Positions 36,936-47,220 of a stretch of 64,000 nt of DNA are shown in pieces; the stretch's first letter is position 1, and every line of letters starts with the position of its first letter. A program made the position numbers and the translations under genes. Source of the DNA: Cedecea neteri (GTDB lineage: Bacteria; Pseudomonadota; Gammaproteobacteria; Enterobacterales; Enterobacteriaceae); assembly GCF_000757825.1 (NCBI RefSeq), contig NZ_CP009451.1, positions 3,782,001 to 3,846,000 of the forward strand. The letters run 5' to 3'. The notes beneath the pieces were generated by a model. That model saw nothing but the letters and a program-made list of their open reading frames with translations, was not told where the DNA came from and made no database searches.

Positions 36936-38015
36936 ATGACCAGCACCGCTATCCGCGTGGTTACCGGCCCCGCTAACTACTATTCACATCCCGGCAGCCT
37001 GGCCCGCCTGACCGAGTTTTACAGCGAAGAGCAGCTGAACAACGCGGTATGGATTTATGGCCAGCGTGCCTTTGAGGCGGCTCGTCCCTTCCTGCCGGAA
37101 GCCTTTTCGCTGCCGGGTGCAAAGCATATTCAGTTTGGTGGGCACTGCAGCGAAAGCGATGTGCAGAAGCTGGTAGCCGAGTCCGGTGAGCGACAGGTGG
37201 TGATTGGTATCGGCGGCGGCGCGCTGCTGGATACGGTGAAAGTGGTGGCTCGCCGTTTGAATGCGCCGGTGGTGGCTATTCCGACCATCGCGGCAACCTG
37301 CGCGGCCTGGACGCCGCTGTCCGTGTGGTACAACGACGCCGGGCAGGCGCTGCGCTTCGAGATTTTCAACGATGCAAACCATCTGGTGCTGGTGGAGCCT
37401 GAAATTATCCTGCGTGCGCCGCAGGAGTACCTGTTGGCGGGGATCGGCGACACGCTGGCGAAATGGTATGAAGCGGTGGTGCTTAGCCCGCAGCCGGAAA
37501 AATTGGCGCTCACGGTGCGCCTCGGCATTGGGGCCGCGCTGGCTATCCGCGACGTTCTGCTCCAGAGCAGCGGGCAGGCGCTGGAAGATCAAAACCGCGG
37601 TGAGCTAAGCCAGGCGTTTCTGGATGTGGTCGAGGCGATTATTGCCGGAGGCGGTATGGTGGGGGGCCTGGGCGAGCGCTATACCCGCGTTGCCGCCGCA
37701 CATGCCGTACATAACGGCCTGACGACGCTGCCGCAAACCGATCGTTTCCTGCACGGTACAAAGGTGGCCTACGGAATCCTGGTGCAGAGCGCATTGCTGG
37801 GGCAGGACGACGTTCTGGCACAGCTCACGCAGGCGTATAAGCGTTTCAATTTGCCCACAAAACTGGCGCAGCTGGATGTCGATATTCAAAATCGTGCCGA
37901 CCTGGATAAGGTGATTGCCCGCACTTTGCAGGCGGGTGAATCTATTCACGCCCTGCCGGTGGCGCTGTCGCCAGAGATTTTGCTGGCGGCGCTGGAGAAA
38001 GTGGAGAGGTTGTAG
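36936..38015 (+). CDS. hcxA: HcxA/YbdH-like hydroxycarboxylate dehydrogenase (iron-containing ADH, GldA-like)
   Basis: A 359-residue dehydrogenase of the glycerol dehydrogenase family. Nucleotide-binding VVIGIGGGALLDTVKVVA is followed by VAIPTIAATCAAWTPLSV; metal ligands are in AGIGDTLAKWYE and in AAHAVHNGL and FLHGTKVAYG. AAGGAAATGC precedes the start. E. coli YbdH (HcxA), encoded beside YbdL, reduces 2-oxo acids such as 2-oxobutanoate with NADPH. Here the gene closes an island containing the YbdL homologue, so 4-methylthio-2-oxobutyrate is a plausible substrate (inference). Confidence 0.85.
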   Translation: MTSTAIRVVTGPANYYSHPGSLARLTEFYSEEQLNNAVWIYGQRAFEAARPFLPEAFSLPGAKHIQFGGHCSESDVQKLVAESGERQVVIGIGGGALLDTVKVVARRLNAPVVAIPTIAATCAAWTPLSVWYNDAGQALRFEIFNDANHLVLVEPEIILRAPQEYLLAGIGDTLAKWYEAVVLSPQPEKLALTVRLGIGAALAIRDVLLQSSGQALEDQNRGELSQAFLDVVEAIIAGGGMVGGLGERYTRVAAAHAVHNGLTTLPQTDRFLHGTKVAYGILVQSALLGQDDVLAQLTQAYKRFNLPTKLAQLDVDIQNRADLDKVIARTLQAGESIHALPVALSPEILLAALEKVERL

Positions 38016-38049
38016 GGGGGGAATTTCGAATATACAGGTGTAGTGAATA

Positions 38050-38367
38050 TTCCGTTCACTCCCAGTCCTGGGTCGGCTGAGATGCGTTCCCGACGCTCTC
38101 AGCCTCCGGCCGTTCCCGACGTCCGGACCCTGGCCAGTCGGAGAGAAAACGGAGGCGATTTAAGCCGGAACCGTGCCTCGCTTCTTATTTTTACCCTCAC
38201 CCTAACCCTCTCCCTGGAAGGGAGAGGGAATAAAAAATGTTCTACGTTGGCTGTTTTCCCCCTCTCCCTCTGGGAGAGGGCCGGGGTGAGGGTGGAATTG
38301 CTCCCCGGCTCTCATCGCCCCCGGTGATGACCCAAGTCAGGGGAAATTGATCTACAGGTGAACGTAA
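38050..38367. repeat. MITE-like repeat copy 3, inverted, with empty IS110 target
   Basis: A 318-bp repeat in the opposite orientation to copies 1 and 2. Ends are TTCCGTTCAC and GTGAACGTAA, an inverted pair with one mismatch. The target CCGGCCCTCTCCCA is uninterrupted on the minus strand at 38271-38284 (core CT at 38277-38278). It fills most of the 414-bp gap between hcxA and norW; no gene is evident in it. Confidence 0.85.
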
Positions 38368-38429
38368 CAACGACAGAGCCAAGAGTTCTCCCTCAATATT
38401 TTGAGCGGTAGTCCTCTGGGAGAGAGGCT

Positions 38430-39566
38430 TCAGCCTAAATGCAGCTCCCGCACCAAACTAAACGCCTGCTTCATATGCTCCTCGCTGACGATAAACGCCC
38501 TCAGCTGCTGCGCGGCGTCCGTCCCTTTGGCTATCAGCCCTTGCTGGCTGGCGGTAATCTGCCAGGTCAGGTCGTGACGCTGGGTTTCGCCGGCCAGGTG
38601 CAGCGGCATTTCCGGCGTTTTCACCTTGACCAGCATCGCCGGAAGGGAAAGTGCGTCTTTCGCGCCGAGCAGGTTTTTCGCCAACGTCATGGCGCAGAGC
38701 TGAATGGGCTGCAGGAATGCCAGCACTTTACCGTCGATTTCCGCGCAGTCTCCAAGGGAGTAAATATCCGTGTCAGAAGTTTGCAACTGGCTGTTCACCT
38801 TGATGCCACGGTTAACGTCGAGCCCCGCGTGCTGCGCCAGGCCAACGTTCGGACGCAGGCCGATGGCGGAAACCACCGCATCAACATACAGTTTACGGCC
38901 GTTATTGAGCGTGGCACATAGCCCCGGCTCCGTCTGGTTTACCGCCTCGAGCCGCTGGTTAAACAGCAGCTCGACGCCCATCTGCGTCAGGCGAGACTGC
39001 AGGCGGCCGCTGACCTCCGGCGGGAGGAGGGAAGCCATCAGATGGCTGGCGTTATCCACCAGCACGACCTCTTTCCCTGCGCGGCAGAAGTCCATCGCCA
39101 GCTCGCTGCCGATCAGCCCACCGCCGAGGATCATCACCCGCCGGGCGCCACGCAGCCGCGTTTCACAGGCCAGGTATTCCTGCTGGCTGTTCAGCGTCAG
39201 CATTAGCTCTTTGCCTGCTATTGGTGGCAAAAGGGCGGCGGAGCCGGTCGCCAGCACCAGTTTGTCGTAGTGCCATTGCTGCTCGCCGCATTTCACCCGC
39301 TTGTTTTTCGGGTCGATGCTGCTGACCCAGCTGTTGGCGTGCAGCGTCAGGTTGAACTGCTCCGCAAACGCTCCGGCCTGCTGGCGGGTCATCGCTTCGG
39401 CACGCTGATTTAAGCTCATCACGTGGCTCAGATCCGGCTTGTTGTACTCGTCGGCGCTGTCGGCGGCAATCAGCCGGATAGGCACCTCTGCGCTGTGTTT
39501 ACGGATATTTTTCACCAGCTGGCGGGCGGCAAAGCCCGAGCCGATGATCGCGATGCCGTTGTTCAT
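38430..39566 (-). CDS. norW: NADH:flavorubredoxin reductase
   Basis: A 378-residue FAD/NAD(P)-binding oxidoreductase. The N-terminal FAD motif is [14 protein letters not shown], the NAD motif is [18 protein letters not shown] and the second FAD site is [11 protein letters not shown]. It passes electrons from NADH to the rubredoxin centre of NorV. Its ATG overlaps the norV stop (ATGA), confirming the norVW operon and the start. Confidence 0.97.
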   Translation of the reverse strand: MNNGIAIIGSGFAARQLVKNIRKHSAEVPIRLIAADSADEYNKPDLSHVMSLNQRAEAMTRQQAGAFAEQFNLTLHANSWVSSIDPKNKRVKCGEQQWHYDKLVLATGSAALLPPIAGKELMLTLNSQQEYLACETRLRGARRVMILGGGLIGSELAMDFCRAGKEVVLVDNASHLMASLLPPEVSGRLQSRLTQMGVELLFNQRLEAVNQTEPGLCATLNNGRKLYVDAVVSAIGLRPNVGLAQHAGLDVNRGIKVNSQLQTSDTDIYSLGDCAEIDGKVLAFLQPIQLCAMTLAKNLLGAKDALSLPAMLVKVKTPEMPLHLAGETQRHDLTWQITASQQGLIAKGTDAAQQLRAFIVSEEHMKQAFSLVRELHLG

Positions 39567-41014
39567 TTGGCCTCCGTTGCCAGTTCGTCGAAGACATCTT
39601 TGCCCAACGAGCATTCAGGGCACAGGAAGCTGTCCGGCACTTCGCTCCACGGGGTGCCAGGTTCAACGGCCTGCATCGGTTCGCCCAGGGCCGGGTCGTA
39701 AATCCACTGGCAAACGCTGCACTGCATGCAGGGACCGAGGTCGACGCTGTCGGATACTGGCGCAGCTTCTGAAACTACTGGTGCGGCGGTCATAGCGCTG
39801 TGGGTCACTGGCAGCGGGGAGAGCGCCCACTGGCGGGCTATTTCGCGGCCATGCTCGCGGCACAGCGCCAGCGCATTGCCGTCCGGGCGCCATTTCGCCT
39901 TCAGGCTGAGGGACATTTCAAAGCCTGCGTCCTGCAGGCGGGTAGAAAGGCGGTCTACCGCGCCGCCGCTCCAGCCGTGGGAGCCGAAGGCGCTGGCGCG
40001 TTTGTTGCGAAAGCGCAGCCCGGTTATCTCTTCCACCAGCCCGGCGATCTTCGGCATCATCACGTTGTTCATGGTGGAGGTGCCGACCAGCACGCCTTTG
40101 GAGCGGAACACGTTGGTCAGGATTTCGTTTTTATCGCTGCGGGCCACGTTGAAGATTTTCACCGCCACGCGTGGGTCAACTTCGTGGATCCCCTGGGCGA
40201 TAGCGTCGGCCATCATACGGGTGTTGTTCGACATGGTGTCGTAGAACAGCGTGATGCGATCTTCCTGGTAATCCGCAGCCCATTTCAGGTACAGCTCAAC
40301 GATTTGGGTTGGATTCTCGCGCCACACCACGCCGTGGGAGGTCGCAATCATATCCACCGGCAGGTTGAAGCCGAGGATTTCGGTAATTTTCGGCGTCACC
40401 AGGCGGCTGAACGGCGTCAGGATGTTGGCGTAGTAGCGCTGGCACTGCTCGAACAGCTCGGTCTGGTCCACTTCGTCGTTAAACAGGTGCTCGTCGCAGT
40501 AGTGCTGGCCGAAGGCGTCGTTGCTGAACAGCACTGCGTCGCCGGTCATGTAGGTCATCATGCTGTCCGGCCAGTGCAGCATTGGCGTTTCGACAAAGAT
40601 AAGCTGTTTGCCATTGCCTATCTCCAGGCTGTCGCCGGTTTTCACCACGTTAAAGTTCCACTCCGGGTGATGGTGGTGGCCGTTAATAGAATCGATGCCG
40701 TTTGCCGTACAGTAGATGGGCGTGTTCGGGATGCGTGACATCAGCTCGGTCAGCGCCCCGGCGTGGTCTTCTTCCGCATGGTTGATAATGATGTAATCGA
40801 GCGTATTAAGGTCGATCTCACGCTCAAGGTTCTGCACAAACTCACGGCTGAACTTATGGTCGACGGTGTCGATCAGGACGGTTTTTTCTTCACGGATGAG
40901 ATAGCTGTTATAGCTGCTGCCGCGCAGCGTTTTGTATTCGGTACCGTGAAAATCACGCACTTCCCAGTCACGTTGCCCAACCCACTGAATGTTGTTTTTA
41001 ACCTGAATAGCCAT
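39563..41014 (-). CDS. norV: Anaerobic nitric oxide reductase flavorubredoxin
   Basis: A 483-residue protein. An N-terminal metallo-beta-lactamase di-iron domain has NHAEEDHAG and [10 protein letters not shown] flavodoxin domain starts near residue 254 ([18 protein letters not shown]) and ends by about 395. A C-terminal rubredoxin domain has the two CxxC pairs CSVC and CPEC. It reduces NO to N2O under anaerobic conditions. The start [11 protein letters not shown] follows GAGGTTCTCA; the longer frame runs through the sigma-54 promoter. NorR enhancers and the promoter are upstream. Confidence 0.98.
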   Translation of the reverse strand: MAIQVKNNIQWVGQRDWEVRDFHGTEYKTLRGSSYNSYLIREEKTVLIDTVDHKFSREFVQNLEREIDLNTLDYIIINHAEEDHAGALTELMSRIPNTPIYCTANGIDSINGHHHHPEWNFNVVKTGDSLEIGNGKQLIFVETPMLHWPDSMMTYMTGDAVLFSNDAFGQHYCDEHLFNDEVDQTELFEQCQRYYANILTPFSRLVTPKITEILGFNLPVDMIATSHGVVWRENPTQIVELYLKWAADYQEDRITLFYDTMSNNTRMMADAIAQGIHEVDPRVAVKIFNVARSDKNEILTNVFRSKGVLVGTSTMNNVMMPKIAGLVEEITGLRFRNKRASAFGSHGWSGGAVDRLSTRLQDAGFEMSLSLKAKWRPDGNALALCREHGREIARQWALSPLPVTHSAMTAAPVVSEAAPVSDSVDLGPCMQCSVCQWIYDPALGEPMQAVEPGTPWSEVPDSFLCPECSLGKDVFDELATEAK

Positions 41015-41063
41015 TGAGAACCTCATTGATGTCATAGCGTTAAGTGCTTCAATGACTGTTCTA

Positions 41064-41081
41064 TAGCGAGTATCGTGCCAA
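41064..41081 (-). promoter_or_regulatory. Sigma-54 promoter of norVW
   Basis: On the minus strand TTGGCACGATACTCGCTA contains GG and GC separated by 10 bases, the -24/-12 pattern, with TGGCACG matching the consensus first element. It lies about 50 bp upstream of norV. Confidence 0.85.
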
Positions 41082-41135
41082 CTTTTTAACTTGTTGATTT
41101 TAGTTGTTTTATTATTTCTCTTGCCGTTTTTCATT

Positions 41136-41191
41136 GTCATAATGACATTGTTGATTTTGGTCATTATGACTCTGTTGTTTGTCATTTTGAC
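41136..41191. promoter_or_regulatory. Three NorR enhancer sites
   Basis: GTCATAATGAC (41136-41146), GTCATTATGAC (41160-41170) and GTCATTTTGAC (41181-41191) each fit the GT-N7-AC NorR site. Three copies upstream of the sigma-54 promoter is the arrangement required for the NorR hexamer. Confidence 0.92.
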
Positions 41192-41236
41192 TACTCAGGC
41201 GTAAGCTGAACTCCCCGTTTTCCCCGGAGCCTCATC

Positions 41237-42757
41237 ATGAGCCTGTCGATGTCTTCTCTCGCCGCCATTGCAATCGAACTGCAAAGCGGCATCAGCCATT
41301 CTGATCGCTTTTCTCGCGTTATCCGCACGCTGCGAAAGCTGCTCGGCGGCGATGCCACGGCGCTGCTGCGCTACGAGTCGCGCCATTTTTACCCGCTGGC
41401 GATAGACGGCCTGGCTGTCGACGTGCTGGGGCGGCGCTTTGCCGTTGACGCTCACCCACGCCTGGAGGCTATCGCCCGCGCAGGTGACGTGGTGCGTTTT
41501 CCGGCCGACAGCGAGCTGCCCGACCCGTACGACGGCCTTATTCCCGAACACGAAGACCTCAAGGTTCATGCCTGCCTGGGGCTGCCGCTGTTTGCCGACC
41601 AGAATCTTATCGGGGCGCTGACCGTGGACGGCATGGATCCTCACCAGTTCGACGGCTTCAGCGATGAGGAACTCAGGCTGATTGGCGTGCTGGCTTCCGG
41701 GGCGCTGAATAACGCCCTGCTGCTCGAACAGCTTGAGAAGCAAACGCCGGAAGGCACGGTGCAGCCCGCCATTGCGCGCGGCGTGGTGGGGGAGATGATT
41801 GGCCGCTCGCCGGGCATCATCCAGTTGAAAAAAGAGATCGGGATTGTTGCCGCCTCGGATCTCAACGTGCTGATCACCGGCGAAACGGGCGTCGGCAAAG
41901 AGCTGGTGGCGCGGGCGATTCATGCCGGTTCTGCAAGGGCGGCGAACCCGCTGGTTTACCTTAACTGCGCCGCACTGCCGGAAAGCGTGGCGGAGAGCGA
42001 GCTGTTCGGCCATGTGAAAGGTGCTTTCACCGGCGCAATTCACCACCGTACCGGTAAGTTTGAAATGGCGGATAACGGCACGCTGTTCCTGGACGAGATA
42101 GGTGAGCTGCCGCTGGCATTGCAGGCCAAGCTGCTGCGCGTGCTGCAGTACGGCGATATCCAGCGCGTGGGCGATGATCGCAGCCAGCGGGTGGATGTCC
42201 GGGTGCTGGCCGCCACTAACCGCGATCTGCGCCAGCAGGTGGTTGCCGGGGCGTTTCGCGCAGACTTGTTCCACCGCCTGAGCGTCTTTCCTCTGCACGT
42301 TCCACCGCTGCGTGAGCGAGGGGGCGATATTGCGCTGCTGGCCGGTTTTTTCTGCGAGCAAAGTCGCGTGAAAATGGGGCTTAAGCAGGTGGTGCTGAGC
42401 GAAGCTGCGCGCGTGCAGCTTGCACAGTACGGCTGGCCGGGGAACATCCGCGAGCTGGAGCATGCCATTTACCGCGCTATTGTGCTGGCTCGTGCCGGTC
42501 ATCCGCAGGGAGAGCTTGTCCTGCTGCCCCAGCACTTCCAGCTTTCCGGCCAGGCGGATGGTGCATTCCCCGAGCCGGAAACCTTAACTCAAACGCCTCC
42601 TTCGGCCAGCCTGCGCGAAGCTACCGATGCGTTTCAGCGCGTCAGAATTATTGCAGCGCTTGCGGGCAACGGTAATAACTGGGCGGCTAGCGCCCGGCAG
42701 CTGGGTGTAGACGTTGCCAACCTGCATCGGCTGGCGAAGCGGCTGGGGGTGAAGTAA
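41237..42757 (+). CDS. norR: Nitric oxide-responsive sigma-54 activator NorR
   Basis: A 506-residue bacterial enhancer-binding protein. Residues about 20-170 are the GAF domain that binds NO through a mononuclear iron. The AAA+ domain (about 190-430) has GETGVGKE, the sigma-54 contact loop GAFTGA and FLDEIGEL. The C-terminal helix-turn-helix ends [10 protein letters not shown]. Divergent from norVW, which it activates. CCGGAGCC precedes the ATG; a second in-frame ATG is four codons in. Confidence 0.97.
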   Translation: MSLSMSSLAAIAIELQSGISHSDRFSRVIRTLRKLLGGDATALLRYESRHFYPLAIDGLAVDVLGRRFAVDAHPRLEAIARAGDVVRFPADSELPDPYDGLIPEHEDLKVHACLGLPLFADQNLIGALTVDGMDPHQFDGFSDEELRLIGVLASGALNNALLLEQLEKQTPEGTVQPAIARGVVGEMIGRSPGIIQLKKEIGIVAASDLNVLITGETGVGKELVARAIHAGSARAANPLVYLNCAALPESVAESELFGHVKGAFTGAIHHRTGKFEMADNGTLFLDEIGELPLALQAKLLRVLQYGDIQRVGDDRSQRVDVRVLAATNRDLRQQVVAGAFRADLFHRLSVFPLHVPPLRERGGDIALLAGFFCEQSRVKMGLKQVVLSEAARVQLAQYGWPGNIRELEHAIYRAIVLARAGHPQGELVLLPQHFQLSGQADGAFPEPETLTQTPPSASLREATDAFQRVRIIAALAGNGNNWAASARQLGVDVANLHRLAKRLGVK

Positions 42758-42781
42758 CCCCTGTAAGCCTTTACGGCAGGG

Positions 42782-42825
42782 TGTCAGGTTGCTGTCGGCT
42801 TGATGTCGTGTTGCTGTCGTGTTGA
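42782..42825 (+). repeat. Four tandem 11-bp direct repeats upstream of XRE-2TM gene
   Basis: Contiguous units TGTCAGGTTGC, TGTCGGCTTGA, TGTCGTGTTGC and TGTCGTGTTGA share TGTC-R-NN-TTG-M with an exact 11-bp period, so all units face the same side of the helix. The last unit overlaps a putative -35 (TTGAAG, 42822-42827) with TAGTCA (42845-42850) as -10. It is a strong candidate for a regulator binding array. Confidence 0.7.
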
Positions 42826-42881
42826 AGTGGTGCGGGCCAGGCCATAGTCAGGGCGGGTTAAATCATTCGAGGATCTCAGCC

Positions 42882-43352
42882 ATGAGTAACAACATTAAAG
42901 CGTTGCGTTTATCCCGCGCCTGGTCCCAGGAGCAGCTGGCCGAACTCTCTTCCCTGAGCGTCAGAACGATTCAGCGTATTGAGAACGGGGGGCAGGCAAG
43001 CCTGGAAACCATGAGCGCGATTGCCGCCGCGTTCGATCTCAACGTGACGGATTTGTACGACGATAATGAGCCGGACGGCGAGCCGGAAGATGCGCTCAAT
43101 ACGCGGATTATTGAGGCCAAAAAGCGTGTTGCCCGTGAGTATCGCTATTACCGTTCGCTGCTGGTGTGGGCGATTGTGTGTGCCGGTCTGGCGGTGATTA
43201 ATTTGCTGACTTCGCCGGGCCAATACTGGTTCCTGTGGCCGACGCTGATTTGGGGCGCGCTGCTGGTGATGGGCGGCCTGCGCCTGTTCCTGCTGAAGGG
43301 CTGGCTGGAAAAACGCCAGCAGCAGCGCCTGCAGCAGATATTGCGCAAGTAG
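42882..43352 (+). CDS. XRE-family regulator with C-terminal two-transmembrane (2TM) domain
   Basis: A 156-residue protein. Residues 1-60 form a Cro/C1-type helix-turn-helix (LRLSRAWSQEQLAELSSLSVRTIQRIENG), then an acidic linker. Two membrane helices follow (LLVWAIVCAGLAVINLL and FLWPTLIWGALLVMGGLRLF) and a glutamine/arginine-rich tail. A membrane-tethered transcription factor is implied. The start with CGAGGATC upstream gives the compact form; a longer frame has no ribosome site. It is preceded by the tandem 11-bp repeats. Its stop abuts the convergent phosphodiesterase stop. Confidence 0.85.
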   Translation: MSNNIKALRLSRAWSQEQLAELSSLSVRTIQRIENGGQASLETMSAIAAAFDLNVTDLYDDNEPDGEPEDALNTRIIEAKKRVAREYRYYRSLLVWAIVCAGLAVINLLTSPGQYWFLWPTLIWGALLVMGGLRLFLLKGWLEKRQQQRLQQILRK

Positions 43353-44912
43353 TTAGCCAATAGCGCGATTGCGTGCAATCCAGTCGATAAAGGCCTGTTT
43401 AGGCAGGGCTTTGCTGTAAAGCCAGCCCTGCCCCCAGGCCACGCCGTGCTCGCGCAGCCACGCGGCCTGTGAAGCGGTTTCAATCCCTTCGGCGAGGGTC
43501 GCCAGATTCAGGGTCTTCGCCATTTCAATGATGTAAGGCGTGACGTTTTTGTACTCCAGCGCGTCGACGAACGATTTGTCGATTTTGATAATATCGACGT
43601 CCAGATCCTGCAGGTAGCTCAGGCTCGAGTAGCCGGTGCCGAAATCATCCAGGTAGATAGGGTGACCCGCCTGGCGGTATTCCGCCACGATAGGGGCGCT
43701 AACTTTCGGGTTGGCAAAGCCGCGCTCGGTAATCTCCAGCGCGATTTGCTCCGCTTTGATTTGATACTTCAGCAGCAGAGGTTTGATGACCTGCAACACC
43801 TTGTCGTTAAGCACGTCGCTCGGTGAGAGGTTGATGGAGACATGGTGGTGAGGGTGAGCGTGCAGCCAGTCACCGAGATCGGCGAAGGTCTTTTTAATCA
43901 CCAGTTCGGTTATCTGCGAGATAAGCCCGGCCTGCTCGGCAATGGGGATAAAGACGTCCGGGCTGATAAAGCTGCCGTCCGGCAGACGCCAACGGATTAA
44001 CGCTTCCGCCCCCACGCCTTCTCCGGTGTTTAAATCAACAATAGGCTGATATTCAAGGGTGAACTCCCGGTCGCGAATGGCATCCTGAATGCGTGCCTGG
44101 GGGGACTCAAGGCGCCGCAGCAGGCGAGTGATGAACCAGCCCGCGCTCAGGCTAAACAGAATGCCAATCGGCAGCCAGATGATCATTTGTTTGTACCAGG
44201 CCGCCTGCAGCGGGGCGCTGGGTGCCCAGGCTATCATTGCCAGCCCTAACGCCGATGAGCGGCGAATGACATAGTCATTTTGCCCGTCAGAAAACTCCTC
44301 CACGCCTTTTCCAATCTGGCTTTCCCAGCTGTCATCAGGCAGCTTTGCGTTACTGGCGATAAGCCGGTTGTGCTCCATGCCAACCATCGCGACGTCAACC
44401 GGGTTGTGGCCGAAGGGGATCACGTCGATAAAGGCTATCGGGTCTATAACCACCACGTGCTGTAATTTGCCGATATACATCATCGGGCGTTCGAAGCCGA
44501 GGTCGGTCACGTCGGTGTACCAGGCGAAGAAGCCTTTGGTGCCTTTGGTATCGGGAGGGCCAAGCTTCGCGCCGTCGTGCGTGGCTTCAAGCGAAGAGCA
44601 AACGGTGCGGTTATTGGCGAGATAGACCACTTCCTGGATGTAGCGATAGTTGAAAGCGACCCGACGCATCGCATCCAGGTGGGCGCGGGAGCAGTACTGG
44701 CCGCTGAAGCTGTTGATCTGCGTGAGCGCGGCGGTGGCCTGGTTGATGACTCTTTCGCTGCGTAACAGCGCCCGGTCGGCGTAGTTTTCCAGCTCGCTAT
44801 GGAAGGTTTTCTCGGCCTTGTTGTGCGCCAGATAGATGCTAAGCAAGACCGGCAGCAGCACCGCCACGATCAGTACGCCATTGACGAGACTGACCATTTT
44901 TTTGCTTGTCAT
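43353..44912 (-). CDS. CSS-motif/EAL cyclic-di-GMP phosphodiesterase
   Basis: A 519-residue inner-membrane protein. The first helix (MVSLVNGVLIVAVLLPVLLS) and a second at about 240-260 flank a periplasmic CSS domain with the conserved CSS in TVCSSLE and a partner cysteine in QYCSRAHL. The cytoplasmic EAL domain has EALIRWR, NLSPSD, EITERG, DDFGTGYSSLSYL, IKIDKSFV and AEGIET, so it should be catalytically active. In CSS proteins periplasmic disulfide state controls activity. Start chosen at the ATG before the first helix. Confidence 0.92.
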   Translation of the reverse strand: MTSKKMVSLVNGVLIVAVLLPVLLSIYLAHNKAEKTFHSELENYADRALLRSERVINQATAALTQINSFSGQYCSRAHLDAMRRVAFNYRYIQEVVYLANNRTVCSSLEATHDGAKLGPPDTKGTKGFFAWYTDVTDLGFERPMMYIGKLQHVVVIDPIAFIDVIPFGHNPVDVAMVGMEHNRLIASNAKLPDDSWESQIGKGVEEFSDGQNDYVIRRSSALGLAMIAWAPSAPLQAAWYKQMIIWLPIGILFSLSAGWFITRLLRRLESPQARIQDAIRDREFTLEYQPIVDLNTGEGVGAEALIRWRLPDGSFISPDVFIPIAEQAGLISQITELVIKKTFADLGDWLHAHPHHHVSINLSPSDVLNDKVLQVIKPLLLKYQIKAEQIALEITERGFANPKVSAPIVAEYRQAGHPIYLDDFGTGYSSLSYLQDLDVDIIKIDKSFVDALEYKNVTPYIIEMAKTLNLATLAEGIETASQAAWLREHGVAWGQGWLYSKALPKQAFIDWIARNRAIG

Positions 44913-45019
44913 AGGTGGGTTCCGGCGTAAGGAGGTAAACGTTAGAGGTAATTTACCTGCCAGCATAGTTCAGCCGGCGCAGTAATGTTATGTTTCAGCG
45001 CAAAGCTTAGGAGCGCGCG

Positions 45020-45733
45020 ATGAAAAAGAAAGACTTTGTGACCCAGGACTTACTGAGCAAAATTTATCAGCACAGCACGCCTGGGCCGCGCAAACTGCCG
45101 CCTGAGCGCCAGCTTGCAGAAGAGTACGGGGTTTCGCGCTTCACGATTCGCCAGGCGCTGGAAAAACTGGTCAGTATCGGCGTGGTGTCCATCGTCCAGG
45201 GTTCCGGGATCTGGATTAACGAACAGGCCCGCAATAGCCCGCTGGTTTATAACTCTATCACCGAAAAGCCCTTCGATCGCATTACCTTTCGCCTGGTCAG
45301 CCTGCATAAAAAGCTTCCCGATCGCGACGATCAGCAGATCTTTGGCCTCGGGCCCGAGGAGTTTATCTGGCAGTTTTGCCGGCTGCGGCTGGTGGATAAT
45401 CAGAAAGTACAGATTGAAACGTCGCGCATGCCGGCCAAAGATTTCCCCGACCTTAACCAGAAGGCGATTGAAAGCTCCCTGCAGCAATATGTTTTAAGCA
45501 AGGGATACCGGATTTCGCATTTGTTGACCCGCTACCAGGCCATAGCGGTTAATAAAGAGCAGGCGCAGCTGCTGGAGTGCAAGAAGGGGCTGCCCGCAAT
45601 GCAGATAAGCAACCGTGGGATCCTTGAAGGGGGACGGGTGTTTGAAATCAGCGATATTGTCGATATCGATTATTCCTGCACCTACGTCATCCCCTTTAAC
45701 CACGATAATCTGGTTCGCCGTAAATCCTCTTAG
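45020..45733 (+). CDS. GntR/HutC-family regulator with UTRA domain
   Basis: A 237-residue regulator. The winged helix is in [25 protein letters not shown] (about 24-50), with VQGSGIWI in the wing. Residues about 85-230 form a UTRA effector domain like that of HutC and TreR. TAGGAG precedes the start. It overlaps the convergent enolase-family gene by 4 bp, so it is likely its regulator and that of the PTS gene beyond. The effector is probably the phosphorylated PTS sugar or the acid substrate. Confidence 0.87.
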   Translation: MKKKDFVTQDLLSKIYQHSTPGPRKLPPERQLAEEYGVSRFTIRQALEKLVSIGVVSIVQGSGIWINEQARNSPLVYNSITEKPFDRITFRLVSLHKKLPDRDDQQIFGLGPEEFIWQFCRLRLVDNQKVQIETSRMPAKDFPDLNQKAIESSLQQYVLSKGYRISHLLTRYQAIAVNKEQAQLLECKKGLPAMQISNRGILEGGRVFEISDIVDIDYSCTYVIPFNHDNLVRRKSS

Positions 45734-46929
45734 GGCGTATGTATTGCGCCGTTGGGCAGACGGCTTTGTGTCCATTCATGCGGGCGATATTCTACCGGGA
45801 AACGTTCCGCCTGTTCCCTGTCAAACCCCACGCCAATACCCGGTTTTTCCAGAGGGTACATGTAGCCTTGTTCCGCGATCGGTGCGCCAGGGAACACGGC
45901 GGCGGTATTCTCTTTGACGGGAATAAATTCCTGAATCGCCGCGTTATGCAGATGAATATTCAGGTGAGTATTCACCGCTACGGCGATGGGCGTCATGTCC
46001 GGCGGCCCGTGCCAGGCCAGGCGTACCCCAAAGGCCTGGCAGAGTACCGCCAGTTTGAGCGCCGGAGTAATCCCGCCGATTTGCGAGACGTGACAGCGGA
46101 TAAAATCGATGCGTCGATTCACAATAAGATCGTGCCATTCCGCCGGGTTATTGAACAGCTCGCCCATCGCCAGCGGCACGGAAGAGTGGTTACGCACCTG
46201 TTCCAGCCACGCGCTTTGCTGCGGCGGCAGAATGTCCTCGATAAACCACGGCTGATACGGTTCCAGCGCCTTAGCCAACTGAATGGCCTGCTGCGGGAAT
46301 AGCCGTTCGTGAACGTCGTGCAGGATATGGAACCGATGGCCGTATTTCTCACGCAGCGCGCGGAACATTTCCACCGTGTTGGCCATATATTCATCCTGGT
46401 CATAGTACGCGCCAGGCGTGGGGGTTTTAGTCTGGTGCATGCCCTGCGGCGTGCCGCCGTAGAACCCCAGCTGGCAGCGAATGTACCTGTACCCTTGCGC
46501 CAGAAGCTTTTCCACTTCCTGATAGAGCCCTTCGAGCGTTTCGCTGGCGGCGTGGCTGTAAACCGCAATGGCGTCCTTCGATTTGCCGCCTAAAAGCTGG
46601 TAAAGCGGCATATGGGCCAATTGACCTTTGATGTCCCAAAGTGCCATATCCACGCCGGCGATGGCGTTGTTCATGATCGGGCCGTTTCGCCAGTAGGCGT
46701 TGACCGTCATCATCTGCCACAGGTCTTCGATGTGGTTAGCATCGCGGCCAATCAGCAGCGGCTTGAGGTATTCATCGACCAGGGTTTTTACCGCCAGCGG
46801 CCGCTGCTGGAATGTCGCGCAGCCGAGGCCGGTAACGCCTTTGTCGGTTGTGACCCGCACCGTCACCAGGTTGTGTCGGTCCGGCTTAGTAATAAAGCAT
46901 TCAATATTTTCGATAATTGTGGGTAGCAC
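45730..46929 (-). CDS. Enolase-superfamily sugar-acid dehydratase (ManD/RspA family)
   Basis: A 399-residue enzyme. Metal ligands lie in [19 protein letters not shown] and AMGELFNN. The catalytic histidine region is [14 protein letters not shown], and RCQLGFYGG carries the D-mannonate dehydratase-type segment. Many members called RspA or ManD have low or no mannonate activity, so the acid substrate is uncertain. Divergent from the PTS gene across a 291-bp region. Confidence 0.87.
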   Translation of the reverse strand: MLPTIIENIECFITKPDRHNLVTVRVTTDKGVTGLGCATFQQRPLAVKTLVDEYLKPLLIGRDANHIEDLWQMMTVNAYWRNGPIMNNAIAGVDMALWDIKGQLAHMPLYQLLGGKSKDAIAVYSHAASETLEGLYQEVEKLLAQGYRYIRCQLGFYGGTPQGMHQTKTPTPGAYYDQDEYMANTVEMFRALREKYGHRFHILHDVHERLFPQQAIQLAKALEPYQPWFIEDILPPQQSAWLEQVRNHSSVPLAMGELFNNPAEWHDLIVNRRIDFIRCHVSQIGGITPALKLAVLCQAFGVRLAWHGPPDMTPIAVAVNTHLNIHLHNAAIQEFIPVKENTAAVFPGAPIAEQGYMYPLEKPGIGVGFDREQAERFPVEYRPHEWTQSRLPNGAIHTP

Positions 46930-47116
46930 GAGATAGCTCCACCATCAGGCTGATGTAAACGCGGTAAATTAAGTTCTGCTATTACTATCACCCTATTTTT
47001 CCCCGCCGGTAAACGCTTTTTTTGACTCTTTTTTATTGGTCAGCTATTTCACCTATAAATGCAATAAAACCGTACCAAATGTTTGTCTTTCTCGTTTTGT
47101 TTGCTTTGTGGTGGCT

Positions 47117-47138
47117 AATTGTGATGCGGGTCATGTTT
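47117..47138. promoter_or_regulatory. CRP-like site upstream of PTS EIIBC gene
   Basis: TGTGA-TGCGGG-TCATG within an AT-rich frame matches the 22-bp CRP consensus at about 16 positions. It lies 83 bp upstream of the EIIBC start in the divergent promoter region; the rest of this region shows only AT-rich sequence. Confidence 0.55.
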
Positions 47139-47220
47139 CATTGGTTTGTTTTTTGTTTTTTGATTCTCTACCATCAGCGGCAGTAAAACATAACAATAAA
47201 CCAACACCGGGGAGTTATTC

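Noticed and set aside
46930..47220. Small RNA gene in the AT-rich gap before the PTS gene
   Set aside because: No stable stem with a T-tract was seen; only a CRP-like site could be supported.
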